From an uncultured Oscillospiraceae bacterium (GTDB taxonomy: Bacteria; Bacillota; Clostridia; Oscillospirales; Acutalibacteraceae), in NCBI GenBank assembly GCA_949297075.1, contig CASFRX010000051.1:38364-102363 (forward strand): a stretch of DNA of 64,000 nucleotides, read 5' to 3'. The position numbers were made by a program, and so were the translations under genes. This document shows, piece by piece, positions 25,156-33,461 of the stretch (its first letter is position 1; every line of letters starts with the position of its first letter). The notes under the pieces were generated by a model. That model saw nothing but the letters and a program-made list of their open reading frames with translations. It had not been told where the DNA came from and did not search any database.

Positions 25156-26820
25156 ATGAAAAAAACACAGTGGTATAAGGAAGTTACCTGCTATCAGATT
25201 TGGCCTCGGTCATTCTGCGACGGCAACGGCGATGGCATAGGCGACCTCGAAGGTGTGCTTTCAAAGCTCGATTATTTACAAGAGCTTGGCATCACCTGCA
25301 TTTGGTTCTCCCCTCTCTACTGCTCACCCAACGCAGATTTTGGCTACGATATTTCGGACTACAGAAACATCTCCCCCGATTACGGCGATAACGAGCTTTT
25401 TAAAAAGGTTCTCGACGAAGCTCACAAGCGTGGCATGAAAGTTATTATGGACCTTGTTGTAAACCACAGCTCCGATGAACACGAATGGTTTAGGCAGGGC
25501 ATTGATAAAAACAGCAAATACCACGATTATTATATTTGGCGTGACGGCAGGGGCAAAAAGCTCCCCAACAACTGGTCTTCTCTTTTCGAGGGCAAGGCTT
25601 GGGAATACAACAAAGAAAACGGACAGTATTATCTGCACCTTTTCTCCAAGAAACAGCCCGACCTTAATATGGATAACCCCGAAGTCCGCCAGGAAGTTAA
25701 AGACATTATGCGTTTTTGGCTTGATATGGGTGTTGACGGCTTCCGTGAGGATGTTATCACCTTTGTTTCAAAGCGTGAGGGTCTGCCCAACGCTTTACCG
25801 ATTCCTCAGGCTTGCGGCATGGAGCACTACATGGACGGCCCCCATATTCACGAATATCTAAAAGAATTTCGTGAGGTTCTCAATGAGTATGACTGCTTTG
25901 TAGTCGGCGAAGCCCCCATGATGACGCCTAACAAGGCTCTCAAATATATTGAAGAGGGCGACGGCATGGAGCTTGATATGATGTTCCATTTCCAGCACAT
26001 GGAGGCGGACTGCCTGTTCACAGACTTCTTGGCTACGCCTTTCAGCCTTAAAAAGCTCAAGGGCGCATTTTCAAGATGGCAGGAAAAGCTCTACGGCAAG
26101 GGCTGGAACGCACTCTACATGGAAAACCACGACCATCCCCGAATTATTTCACGCTACGGCAGCGAAAAATACAGAACAGAGAGCGGCAAATCTATTGCAA
26201 ACTCCTATTTTCTGCAATGCGGCACACCGTTCATATATCAGGGTCAGGAAATCGGCATGGTAAATATAGATCTTCCCAAGCTTGACGACTATCAGGATGT
26301 TTTCGTTACCAACAACTTCAAAACCTTGAAGCTTCTCGGCTTCTCAGATGCAAAGGCAACCGCGCGCCTCAAGTCAGCCAACCGAGGCAACGCAAGAACA
26401 CCCGTTCAATGGGATTCAAGCGCAAACGCAGGCTTTACAACCGGAAAGCCTTGGATGCCTGTCAACCCCAACTACAAAGACGGCATTAACGCTCAAGCGG
26501 AAATGGCAAACCCGAAATCCATTTTCAACCACTACAAAGCTCTTATCAAATTCCGCAAGGAAAATCCCATGGCAATTTACGGCGACTATACAGAGCATTG
26601 CAAAAACAGCAAGGATTTGTATGTTTACTCACGCAGCTACGAGGGCAAAAGAATGCTTGTAATCTGCTCATACACGGAAAAAGCTGCTAAATTTATCGCA
26701 CCGGAAGGCTTTGACCTGAGCAAGGGTAAGGCAATGTTCTGCAACTACGACCGAAACGAAATTACAAACAACGGCTTCACCACAAGACCATATGAAACAA
26801 GAGTTTATGTTTTTGATTGA
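25156..26820 (+). CDS. Alpha-glucosidase, GH13 (oligo-1,6-glucosidase / isomaltase type)
   Basis: Cytoplasmic glycoside hydrolase acting on short alpha-glucans. The 554-residue enzyme opens with WYKEVTCYQIWPRSFCDGNGDGIGDLEG, typical of GH13 subfamily 31. Catalytic residues can be placed: nucleophile D199 in GFREDV, acid/base E252 in VVGEAP, and D326 in MENHDHPR; region I is DLVVNHSSDEHEWF. No signal peptide. The ATG at 25156 follows AAAGGAGAAA; the open frame extends upstream to 25066 across the promoter and is not used. Trehalose-6-phosphate hydrolase is a close relative and cannot be excluded. Confidence 0.9.
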   Translation: MKKTQWYKEVTCYQIWPRSFCDGNGDGIGDLEGVLSKLDYLQELGITCIWFSPLYCSPNADFGYDISDYRNISPDYGDNELFKKVLDEAHKRGMKVIMDLVVNHSSDEHEWFRQGIDKNSKYHDYYIWRDGRGKKLPNNWSSLFEGKAWEYNKENGQYYLHLFSKKQPDLNMDNPEVRQEVKDIMRFWLDMGVDGFREDVITFVSKREGLPNALPIPQACGMEHYMDGPHIHEYLKEFREVLNEYDCFVVGEAPMMTPNKALKYIEEGDGMELDMMFHFQHMEADCLFTDFLATPFSLKKLKGAFSRWQEKLYGKGWNALYMENHDHPRIISRYGSEKYRTESGKSIANSYFLQCGTPFIYQGQEIGMVNIDLPKLDDYQDVFVTNNFKTLKLLGFSDAKATARLKSANRGNARTPVQWDSSANAGFTTGKPWMPVNPNYKDGINAQAEMANPKSIFNHYKALIKFRKENPMAIYGDYTEHCKNSKDLYVYSRSYEGKRMLVICSYTEKAAKFIAPEGFDLSKGKAMFCNYDRNEITNNGFTTRPYETRVYVFD

Positions 26821-26873
26821 GTTTTCAAGCTATACTCAGGCATAAACTGACCTTATATCTATCTGATAAGCAT

Positions 26874-26908
26874 AAAAAACAGCGTCACTCTGATAAAGAA
26901 TGACGCTG
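26874..26908 (-). terminator. Terminator between alpha-glucosidase and spoVAE
   Basis: CAGCGTCA / TGACGCTG stem (26880-26887 with 26901-26908) followed on the minus strand by TTTTTTATGC. It ends spoVAE and may also stop the convergent alpha-glucosidase transcript. Confidence 0.8.
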
Positions 26909-26916
26909 GATTTCGT

Positions 26917-27282
26917 TTATTTCTCTTTAGGCTTTGCAAATATGGAAGCAATTAGTCCGCAGAAAACTGCGGCTGTGATACCTGCCGCACCTGCGGTAAG
27001 GGGGCCTGTCAAAGCGCCCAAAAGGCCGTCTTTCTGAACAGCTTCCTTAGTTCCCTTTGCAAGAGTTGCTCCGAAGCCTGTCAGCGGCACGGCGGCGCCC
27101 GAGCCTGCCCACTCTATGAGAGGCTGATAAACTCCCGCTGCGCCAAGCACGACGCCCGACACGACAAAAGCAACCAGAATGCGCGCAGGAGTCAGCTTCG
27201 TTGTATCCATAATAAGCTGACCTATGGCGCAAATCAGACCGCCGACCAAGAAAGCTTTTAAAAAGGTTATAAAAATATCCAT
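26917..27282 (-). CDS. spoVAE: Stage V sporulation protein AE (SpoVAE)
   Basis: Small membrane protein of the SpoVA channel that moves dipicolinic acid into and out of spores. The 121-residue sequence has the family pattern FLVGGLICAIGQLIMDTTKLTPARILVAFVVSGVVLGAAGVYQ, then GSGAAVPLTGFGATLAKG, and a final hydrophobic helix. GAAGGAGCGG precedes the ATG at 27282. The usual partners spoVAC and spoVAD are not adjacent. Confidence 0.9.
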   Translation of the reverse strand: MDIFITFLKAFLVGGLICAIGQLIMDTTKLTPARILVAFVVSGVVLGAAGVYQPLIEWAGSGAAVPLTGFGATLAKGTKEAVQKDGLLGALTGPLTAGAAGITAAVFCGLIASIFAKPKEK

Positions 27283-27348
27283 AAAAATCCGCTCCTTCGA
27301 GGTTAGTTTAACCATAAAGCAGCGGATTTATTTACATTTAGGCGGAAA

Positions 27349-27573
27349 TTACATTTCCTCTATAAATTTAACAATATCGCCGACTGTTTCAAACTTTTCA
27401 AGAACGTTGTCGGGAACTTCAACCTCAAACTCATCCTCAAGGCTGATAGCAAGGTCAACAAGATCCAAGCTGTCTGCTCCGAGGTCATCCTTAATGTTGG
27501 TTTCAAGTGTAACATCGCTCTCCTCAAGCTCAAGCTGCTTGCAGATGATGCTTCTTACCTGCTCGAAAGGCAT
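27349..27573 (-). CDS. acpP: Acyl carrier protein
   Basis: Carries acyl chains on a phosphopantetheine arm in fatty-acid synthesis. The attachment serine is in GADSLDLVDL, and the acidic four-helix layout and 74-residue length are standard. AAGGAGG precedes the ATG. No fatty-acid synthesis genes flank it, which leaves open a role with another synthase. Confidence 0.93.
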   Translation of the reverse strand: MPFEQVRSIICKQLELEESDVTLETNIKDDLGADSLDLVDLAISLEDEFEVEVPDNVLEKFETVGDIVKFIEEM

Positions 27574-27697
27574 TTTGTTTTCCTCCTTCTAAATGTTTTT
27601 GTGAATAATATGTTAATAACTTTGCTTTAACTATCTTATATTCAATATTTCAGTTTGTCAAGCCCTTTATTTAAAAAATATCATTCGGTTTTCAATT

Positions 27698-28831
27698 TTA
27701 GCTGCCAAATGTGGAGGACATATCGCTCTGAACTGCCTCTTTGGTCACTTTAACGAATTTTGAGCCTGCTATTTTCTCTTGAAGCATATTGAAATAGAGC
27801 TCTTTATCAATAGGCAGCTCAATAGTCTTATCAAGCCAGCTTGATAGATGAGCGCAGTTTGATATAGTAAGGCCGTTAATACCTTCTTCTGCTCTGCCTG
27901 TAAGGGGTTCGCCTCTGAGGATGTTGCCGGCAAACTGAGTCATAACCTGAACATGCTGAGGCCATGGAGCAGGATCGGGAACGATAGTATAGGTTTTGGT
28001 TTCTATTTTGCCAAATGCCTTATTTACATCTGCTGTTCTGCTGTATTCATCGCAGAACTGAGCAAGCTCAACAACCTCAAGCTTGTTATTCATGCAAATA
28101 ATCTTAGCCTTATCAAGTGTAATTTCAAGGCGGTTTGTGCCCGGATAATCACCTGTTGTTGTGATAAACACACCTGTTGCGCCGTTAGGATATTCAACAT
28201 AAATAGTAACATCATCTTCAACCTCTATGTTGTGCCACTTACCCTCGTGCAGGAAGCCGCGAACTTTGCATGGCATTCCGCAAAGCCACTGCCACAAATC
28301 AAGCTGGTGGGGACACTGGTTGAGGAGAACGCCGCCGCCTTCGCCTGACCATGTTGCTCTCCAATCGCCTGAATCGTAATAAGCCTGTGTTCTGTACCAA
28401 TCGGTAATAATCCAGTTAACTCTCTTAATTTCGCCAAATTCGCCGCTCTGAAGCATTTCACGCAGCTTTATGTAGCAGGGGTTTGTGCGCTGGTTGAACA
28501 TTATTGCAAGAGCCTTATCGCTCTTTGCGGCAACCTCGCTCATTTCTTCAACCTGCTTTGTGTAAACGCCTGCGGGCTTTTCAATCATAACATGAAGATC
28601 TACATTAAGACCTTCTATTGCATATGTGGGATGCAGATAGTGAGGCGTTGCAACGATAATCGCATCAACCTCTCCGGACTGAATCAGCTCGCTGCCGTCG
28701 TTATAGACCTTAATATCGGGGAACATTTCAAGAGCCGCCTTGCGACGAGCCTCTTTCGGGTCTGCAACTGCGGTAAGTTCAAAATCAGGCATGCAGCCGT
28801 TTTTCATATTCATTCCATGGCTTGTACCCAT
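27698..28831 (-). CDS. Gfo/Idh/MocA family oxidoreductase (no canonical start in frame)
   Basis: NAD(P)-dependent sugar or inositol oxidoreductase. From the first ATG the protein is 377 residues, but the Rossmann fold clearly begins earlier: in-frame codons upstream read IRLGIIGFGN, completing the GxGxxG loop, and they lie inside the end of the upstream isomerase gene. Between the in-frame stop at 28892-28894 and this ATG there are 20 sense codons with no ATG, GTG or TTG. The catalytic segments IEKPAGVYTK and CPHQLDLWQWL are intact. Initiation at ATC or ATA, or frameshifting from the upstream gene, would be needed for a complete protein; a sequencing error or decay is also possible. Probably works on the product or substrate of the neighbouring TIM-barrel enzyme. 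Confidence 0.85.
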   Translation of the reverse strand: MGTSHGMNMKNGCMPDFELTAVADPKEARRKAALEMFPDIKVYNDGSELIQSGEVDAIIVATPHYLHPTYAIEGLNVDLHVMIEKPAGVYTKQVEEMSEVAAKSDKALAIMFNQRTNPCYIKLREMLQSGEFGEIKRVNWIITDWYRTQAYYDSGDWRATWSGEGGGVLLNQCPHQLDLWQWLCGMPCKVRGFLHEGKWHNIEVEDDVTIYVEYPNGATGVFITTTGDYPGTNRLEITLDKAKIICMNNKLEVVELAQFCDEYSRTADVNKAFGKIETKTYTIVPDPAPWPQHVQVMTQFAGNILRGEPLTGRAEEGINGLTISNCAHLSSWLDKTIELPIDKELYFNMLQEKIAGSKFVKVTKEAVQSDMSSTFGS

Positions 28832-28845
28832 ATTACCGAAGCCGA

Positions 28846-29739
28846 TTATACCAAGGCGGATTGGCCTTTTTCGAGGGAAGCCAAAATCTCTTTAAGAGCG
28901 GCAACTGCAGCATCAAAGGACTCGGTGCTGTTAGAATATACATAGCTCTTTTTCTTTTCGATATTATTCATTGTTTCGTTATCGGGCTCAAGAGCATCCA
29001 AGCCCTCGAAAACAGTGAGATGAGGCTCAAGAGATAGGAATTTTTCGCCGCTGTTGCGTGCAAAGCGCTTGATAACTTCGGCAACCTTGCCGTCACCTTT
29101 ACCGGCAGGAACAACCTCTCCGTTTTCAAAATATGCGTCCTTAACATGGAGATATTTTACATAGCCTGCAACCATTTCATAAGCTGCAAGGGGGTCAACA
29201 CCGCACTGAACATAGTTGGCAGGGTCAACAATGGCATAAAGATTGGGCTGGCAGTAACGCAGAACCTCAAGGTTACGCTCTGCAATATCACCGTAAATGC
29301 CCTTTTCGTTTTCAAGGCAGCAGTAAACGCCTTGAGCGGCAGAGTAATCTGCCATTATCTTTACTCTGCGAAGAACTTCATCCTTGTATTCCGCCATGCT
29401 CTGTCCCTTTGTAAAGAAAAAGCAGAACATACGGATATATTTAGCTTCAAGGACTTTGGCAACTTCAACAGTATTCTTGAACTTCTCAAAATGAGGCTCG
29501 AAATCGTCATCAATTTCTATTTTACCGTAACATGAACCGATTGAAGAAACCTTGATGCTTTCTGCATCAAGCTTTTCTTTGAGCGCCTTAGCTTCTTCAA
29601 CGGTAAAATCGGAAATATTCTTTCCGTCAATTCCTCTGGGCTCAAAATAAGACATGCCGTTGCGCTTAAGGGCGGCAATTTGGCCATCCAGGTCATTGCT
29701 CGCTTCATCGGCAAAGCCGCTGAGAATAAAATTCAACAT
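28846..29739 (-). CDS. Sugar phosphate isomerase/epimerase (xylose-isomerase-like TIM barrel)
   Basis: AP-endonuclease-2/xylose-isomerase-like TIM barrel of 297 residues. Typical metal-ligand strands are YCCLENEKGIYGD (Glu), YAIVDPANYVQCG (Asp) and YLHVKDAYFENGEVVPAGKGDGKV (His, Asp). Start MLNFILSGFADEAS with GAGTTG upstream of the ATG. It is followed by, and overlaps the true N-terminus of, a Gfo/Idh/MocA oxidoreductase, the usual partner in sugar acid, inositol and keto-glycoside catabolism. Substrate unknown. Confidence 0.87.
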   Translation of the reverse strand: MLNFILSGFADEASNDLDGQIAALKRNGMSYFEPRGIDGKNISDFTVEEAKALKEKLDAESIKVSSIGSCYGKIEIDDDFEPHFEKFKNTVEVAKVLEAKYIRMFCFFFTKGQSMAEYKDEVLRRVKIMADYSAAQGVYCCLENEKGIYGDIAERNLEVLRYCQPNLYAIVDPANYVQCGVDPLAAYEMVAGYVKYLHVKDAYFENGEVVPAGKGDGKVAEVIKRFARNSGEKFLSLEPHLTVFEGLDALEPDNETMNNIEKKKSYVYSNSTESFDAAVAALKEILASLEKGQSALV

Positions 29740-29773
29740 AACGATTCAACTCCTTACAATTACTTTTAATTTC

Positions 29774-31261
29774 TTATTTTTTCCTGTAAAGTTTCTGCCC
29801 CTGATACTCAGGTTCGCAGGTAACATTTATGCCTAATTTTTTAAGCAATCTTTCATCAACATGGGAAAGCATGACGCTGACATGCATTTCACAGCCCTTT
29901 AGCTTTTTAAGCTGTTCCATTGCTTTAGCCGCATTTTTATCACTTGCGGCGCAAATTGAAAGAGCCAACAGAACTTCGTCGGTATGAAGCCTCGGATTTT
30001 TGCTGCCCAAATGCTCCACCTTAAGGCGCTGAATAGGCGTTATAACCTCCGGAGAGATAAGGTGCAGTTCGTCATCAATATCCGCATAAGCTTTGAGAGC
30101 ATTTAACAGCATTGCCGCACTGCAGCCCAATAATTCCGAGGTTTTGCCTGTTATTATGGTGCCGTCCTCCAGCTCGATTGCCGCCGCAGGAGCGCCTGTT
30201 GCCTTAGCACGCTCAAGTGCGGCATCTACAACCGGTCTGTCCTCTTTAGTTACCTTGGACTGGCGCATGAGCAGTTCAAGCTTATAAACAACATCCTGCT
30301 CAACTTTTCCGTCCCTGCGCTCGCAAAGGCCGGTATAGTAGCGGCGTATAATCTCCTGCTCTGCGGCTTTGCAAACCGCCTCATCATCAAATATGCAGTA
30401 GCCTGCCATATTAACACCCATATCGGTAGGCGATTTATAGGGTGATGAACCGAAGATAGTTTCAAATATAGTATTGAGAACAGGGAAAATTTCCACATCA
30501 CGGTTATAGTTTACCGTTGTTTCGCCGTATGCCTGAAGATGAAAGGGATCTATCATATTGACATCGTTCAGATCCGCCGTAGCGGCTTCATATGCCAAAT
30601 TAACAGGGTGCGTAAGGGGCAAATTCCAAATAGGAAAGGTTTCAAACTTTGCGTAGCCCGACTTAATGCCTCGCTTATTATCGTGGTAAAGCTGTGAAAG
30701 GCAGGTAGCCATTTTGCCGCTGCCGGGACCCGGTGCGGTTATGATAACAAGCCTGCGCTGAGTTTCTATGTAATCGTTTTTGCCGTAGCCGTTGTCGCTT
30801 ACGATATGGGGAACATTTGCAGGATAACCGTCAATTCTGTAATGGCGGTAAACCTTGACGCCGAGATTCTTCATGCGCTCGATAAACACCTCTGCCGAGG
30901 GCTGGCCTGCAAGCTGAGAAACAACTATACTGCCAACAAAGAGGCCTTTTTCACGAAATTCGTCAATGAGCCTGAGAACATCAGCATCATAAGTTATGCC
31001 GTAATCTCCGCGGATTTTATTGTTTTCAATGTCTGCCGCATTGATAACGATAACAACCTCGGCTTCGTCCTTTAGCTCCAAAAGCATTTTCAGCTTACTG
31101 TCCGGCTCAAAGCCCGGCAAAACTCTCGAAGCATGGTAATCGTCAAAAAGCTTGCCACCGAACTCCAGATAGAGCTTGTCGCCGAACTGAGATATTCTCT
31201 GTCTGATACATTCGGACTGCATTTTCAAATACTTTGCGTTGTCAAAACCTGCTCTGCCCAT
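29774..31261 (-). CDS. DUF1846 domain protein
   Basis: 495-residue member of the DUF1846 family, recognised by MGRAGFDNAKYLKMQSECIRQRI at the start and the long conserved central part; structures exist for the family but I know of no assigned reaction. A glycine-rich ITAPGPGSGKMAT segment resembles a nucleotide-binding loop but ends in Met rather than Ser/Thr and lacks the first Walker A glycine. The ATG at 31261 is chosen because GGAGAAG lies six bases upstream and the N-terminus then matches the family; a frame to 31288 lacks this. No membrane segment. Monocistronic, divergent from nagA. Confidence 0.85.
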   Translation of the reverse strand: MGRAGFDNAKYLKMQSECIRQRISQFGDKLYLEFGGKLFDDYHASRVLPGFEPDSKLKMLLELKDEAEVVIVINAADIENNKIRGDYGITYDADVLRLIDEFREKGLFVGSIVVSQLAGQPSAEVFIERMKNLGVKVYRHYRIDGYPANVPHIVSDNGYGKNDYIETQRRLVIITAPGPGSGKMATCLSQLYHDNKRGIKSGYAKFETFPIWNLPLTHPVNLAYEAATADLNDVNMIDPFHLQAYGETTVNYNRDVEIFPVLNTIFETIFGSSPYKSPTDMGVNMAGYCIFDDEAVCKAAEQEIIRRYYTGLCERRDGKVEQDVVYKLELLMRQSKVTKEDRPVVDAALERAKATGAPAAAIELEDGTIITGKTSELLGCSAAMLLNALKAYADIDDELHLISPEVITPIQRLKVEHLGSKNPRLHTDEVLLALSICAASDKNAAKAMEQLKKLKGCEMHVSVMLSHVDERLLKKLGINVTCEPEYQGQKLYRKK

Positions 31262-31302
31262 AAAAAACTTCTCCATCCTATATTTCACATACTGATTTGT
31301 GT

Positions 31303-31331
31303 ATTATAGCACAATAAAAACCATAATTAAA
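31303..31331 (-). promoter_or_regulatory. Promoter of the DUF1846 gene
   Basis: Minus-strand TTTAAT (31326-31331), 17-base spacer, TATAAT (31303-31308). The -10 is consensus, the -35 weak. Confidence 0.55.
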
Positions 31332-31370
31332 GGGGCTAAGCATAAAAAGTTTTAAAAATTTATATACCTA

Positions 31371-31399
31371 TTGAAATACATTTACAAAACAGTTATAAT
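31371..31399 (+). promoter_or_regulatory. nagA promoter
   Basis: TTGAAA (31371-31376), 17-base spacer, TATAAT (31394-31399), about 35 bases before the nagA start. Confidence 0.7.
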
Positions 31400-31433
31400 T
31401 ATATCCAACTCTAATATGGGGTGAACCGGCGTT

Positions 31434-32555
31434 ATGGCTATTATACTGAAAAATGCTGATGTTTGGTGCGGCTCTTTTCATCCGCAAAAGACAGACATAA
31501 AAATAGAGAACGGCGAAATTTCGGCTTTGGGCGATTTTGAAAACGAAGACGGAATTGACCTGAGCGGCATGACTGTCGTGCCCGGATTTATCGACATACA
31601 CATACACGGCGGTCAGATGGCTGACAGCTCATCGGGCAACACCGAAGAAATACAAACTATCAGCCGCTATCTGTCAAAAAGAGGCATAACCTCCTTTTGC
31701 CCTACCACAATGACTCTTCCCAACAAAACTCTGAAAGAAGCCTTTGCGGCAGTAAAAAGCTGTATGGGCAATGAGGACGGTGCCTACATACACGGCATCA
31801 ACATGGAAGGGCCCTATATTTCTTTATCGAAAAAAGGCGCACAAGCGGCAGAATATGTGAGGAAACCGGATATAGAGGAATTTTTACAGCTCAACTCTGC
31901 TTGTCCCATAAAATTGGTCGATATTGCACCTGAGGTTGACGGCGCAATAGAATTTTCAAAGCAGGCAGCGAAAATCTGCACTGTCAGCGCCGCACACACA
32001 GCGGCAAGCTACGCACAAGCAAGGCTCGGCTTTGAAAACGGCTTTAGCCACGCAACTCATCTTTTTAACGCTATGACTCCCATAAAAAACCGTGAACCGG
32101 GAGTGCCGACAGCTGTTTTTGAAAACGAAAAAGTTATGGCTGAGCTAATTTGCGACGGTTTTCACAACCACCCTGCAACACTTAAAATGGCATTTAAGCT
32201 CCTCGGTGAGGACAGAGCCATAGTCATAAGCGACTCTATGTCTGCCGCAGGCATGACAGACGGAGAATACAAGCTTGGCGGTCAGACTGTTTATGTAAAG
32301 GACGGCAAGGCAACCCTTGCCGACGGAACTATTGCCGCAAGCACAACAAATGTTTTTGAAGAATTTAAAAATCTGCTGAAATTCGGCATTGATTTCAGAA
32401 CAGCACTTAAAGCCTGCACAATAAACCCTGCAAAAGCAATAGGTGCTCAAGATTATACAGGCTCAATCGAAATCGGGAAAAATGCCGACCTGCTCATTAT
32501 TGACGGAAATTTAGATATTAAAGCTGTATACATCAAGGGCAAAGCTGTTCTTTAA
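31434..32555 (+). CDS. nagA: N-acetylglucosamine-6-phosphate deacetylase
   Basis: Removes acetate from GlcNAc-6-P in amino-sugar use and cell-wall recycling. Amidohydrolase fold with DIHIHGGQ (metal-site histidines), NMEGPYIS, SAAHTAASY, SHATHLFNAMTPI and ICDGFHNHP, and the catalytic Asp in ISDSMSAAG. 373 residues is normal. nagB, which usually follows, is not adjacent. A nucleosidase gene follows in the same direction after about 200 bases that hold a strong hairpin. Confidence 0.95.
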   Translation: MAIILKNADVWCGSFHPQKTDIKIENGEISALGDFENEDGIDLSGMTVVPGFIDIHIHGGQMADSSSGNTEEIQTISRYLSKRGITSFCPTTMTLPNKTLKEAFAAVKSCMGNEDGAYIHGINMEGPYISLSKKGAQAAEYVRKPDIEEFLQLNSACPIKLVDIAPEVDGAIEFSKQAAKICTVSAAHTAASYAQARLGFENGFSHATHLFNAMTPIKNREPGVPTAVFENEKVMAELICDGFHNHPATLKMAFKLLGEDRAIVISDSMSAAGMTDGEYKLGGQTVYVKDGKATLADGTIAASTTNVFEEFKNLLKFGIDFRTALKACTINPAKAIGAQDYTGSIEIGKNADLLIIDGNLDIKAVYIKGKAVL

Positions 32556-32560
32556 TTAAC

Positions 32561-32591
32561 CGCAAAGGCAAAAGGAGTTTTACCTTTGCGG
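32561..32591 (+). terminator. Strong hairpin after nagA
   Basis: CCGCAAAGGCAAAA and TTTTACCTTTGCGG pair around GGAG with a single mismatch, ending four bases after the nagA stop. It has no T-run, so it may be an mRNA 3' stabiliser or a factor-assisted terminator. Confidence 0.55.
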
Positions 32592-32762
32592 CATATATAA
32601 AAGCGGCTTCAAAATCGGCTCCCCACGGGCAATAACACCACCGATATCTCAACAGCCGCTGAGTTTTCACTCAAGAGTGAACAATATTATCCGAACAGAA
32701 ACATATTGTTCATAACCATACTATGCTGAAAAATAATTACTGTTATATGAGGAATGATTAAA

Positions 32763-33461
32763 ATGAGCAACACAAAAAAGCCAACAATCGCAGTTGTCAT
32801 CGCTGATGACCACGAATTTAATCCTTTCTGCAAATGGGCAACGGAAAACGGCGCATACACCTTTAAAGAAGAAGGTATGAGCATGTTTAAAATGGATTTC
32901 AACGGCCATGAGCTGATTGCCATGATGTGCGGAGTCGGCAAAGTCAACGCCGCAGTAGCCGCAACTCACCTTATACTCAAATACAGCGCAGATGAAATAT
33001 ACAATATCGGCTTTTCAGGCGCAGTTAAAGGCGTGCGCCGAGGCGATTTGGTTGCAGGTACAAGCTGCCGGGAATGTGACTTTGATTTAACGCCTCTCGG
33101 ATATGAGCTCGGCGTCAAGCCGGGACAGAATTATGTGTATAAAACCGATGAAGAGCTTATCGAGCAATGTAAAGCTTTAAACATTTACACAGGCGCTCTC
33201 GGCACAGGAGATATGTTCCTTACAAGCGACGAAACCAAGGCAAGATTCAATAAGCTTTTCGGCATCTGCGCATTTGATATGGAGAGCGCCGCAATAGCTT
33301 CCGTCTGCGAACGCTACAATACAAAATCCCTCAGTATCCGCAAGATTTCCGACGATTGCGAGGACAGCGCCGCCGACGATTACAGGCAGATGAACAACAG
33401 CGAGGAAATGGGCTTGACCGATACTCTCGTTGCTTTTTTGAAGGCACGCCTCAATGGATAA
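32763..33461 (+). CDS. 5'-methylthioadenosine/S-adenosylhomocysteine nucleosidase-like protein
   Basis: Predicted PNP/UDP-family nucleoside hydrolase of 232 residues. Features are MMCGVGKVNAAVAATHLI, the GFSGAVKGVRRGDLV segment, GTGDMFL, and FDMESAAIASVCERY with the purine-site Met-Glu pair, then ISDDCEDSA with the catalytic Asp. The fit to MTA/SAH nucleosidase is good but the exact base and sugar specificity is not certain. The ATG at 32763 is preferred over 32754 because TGAGGA lies ten bases upstream. Its end overlaps the next gene by eight bases. Confidence 0.82.
   Translation: MSNTKKPTIAVVIADDHEFNPFCKWATENGAYTFKEEGMSMFKMDFNGHELIAMMCGVGKVNAAVAATHLILKYSADEIYNIGFSGAVKGVRRGDLVAGTSCRECDFDLTPLGYELGVKPGQNYVYKTDEELIEQCKALNIYTGALGTGDMFLTSDETKARFNKLFGICAFDMESAAIASVCERYNTKSLSIRKISDDCEDSAADDYRQMNNSEEMGLTDTLVAFLKARLNG

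Noticed and set aside
28846..28894. Programmed -1 frameshift fusing the isomerase and oxidoreductase
   Set aside because: The GAAAAAGG run is not a good tandem-slip heptamer in the zero frame, and the second module encodes the two enzymes separately. Kept only as an alternative in the findings.
29950..30800. DUF1846 protein as an ATPase with a Walker A motif
   Set aside because: The loop lacks the first Gly and the Ser/Thr after Lys, so ATP binding cannot be claimed.
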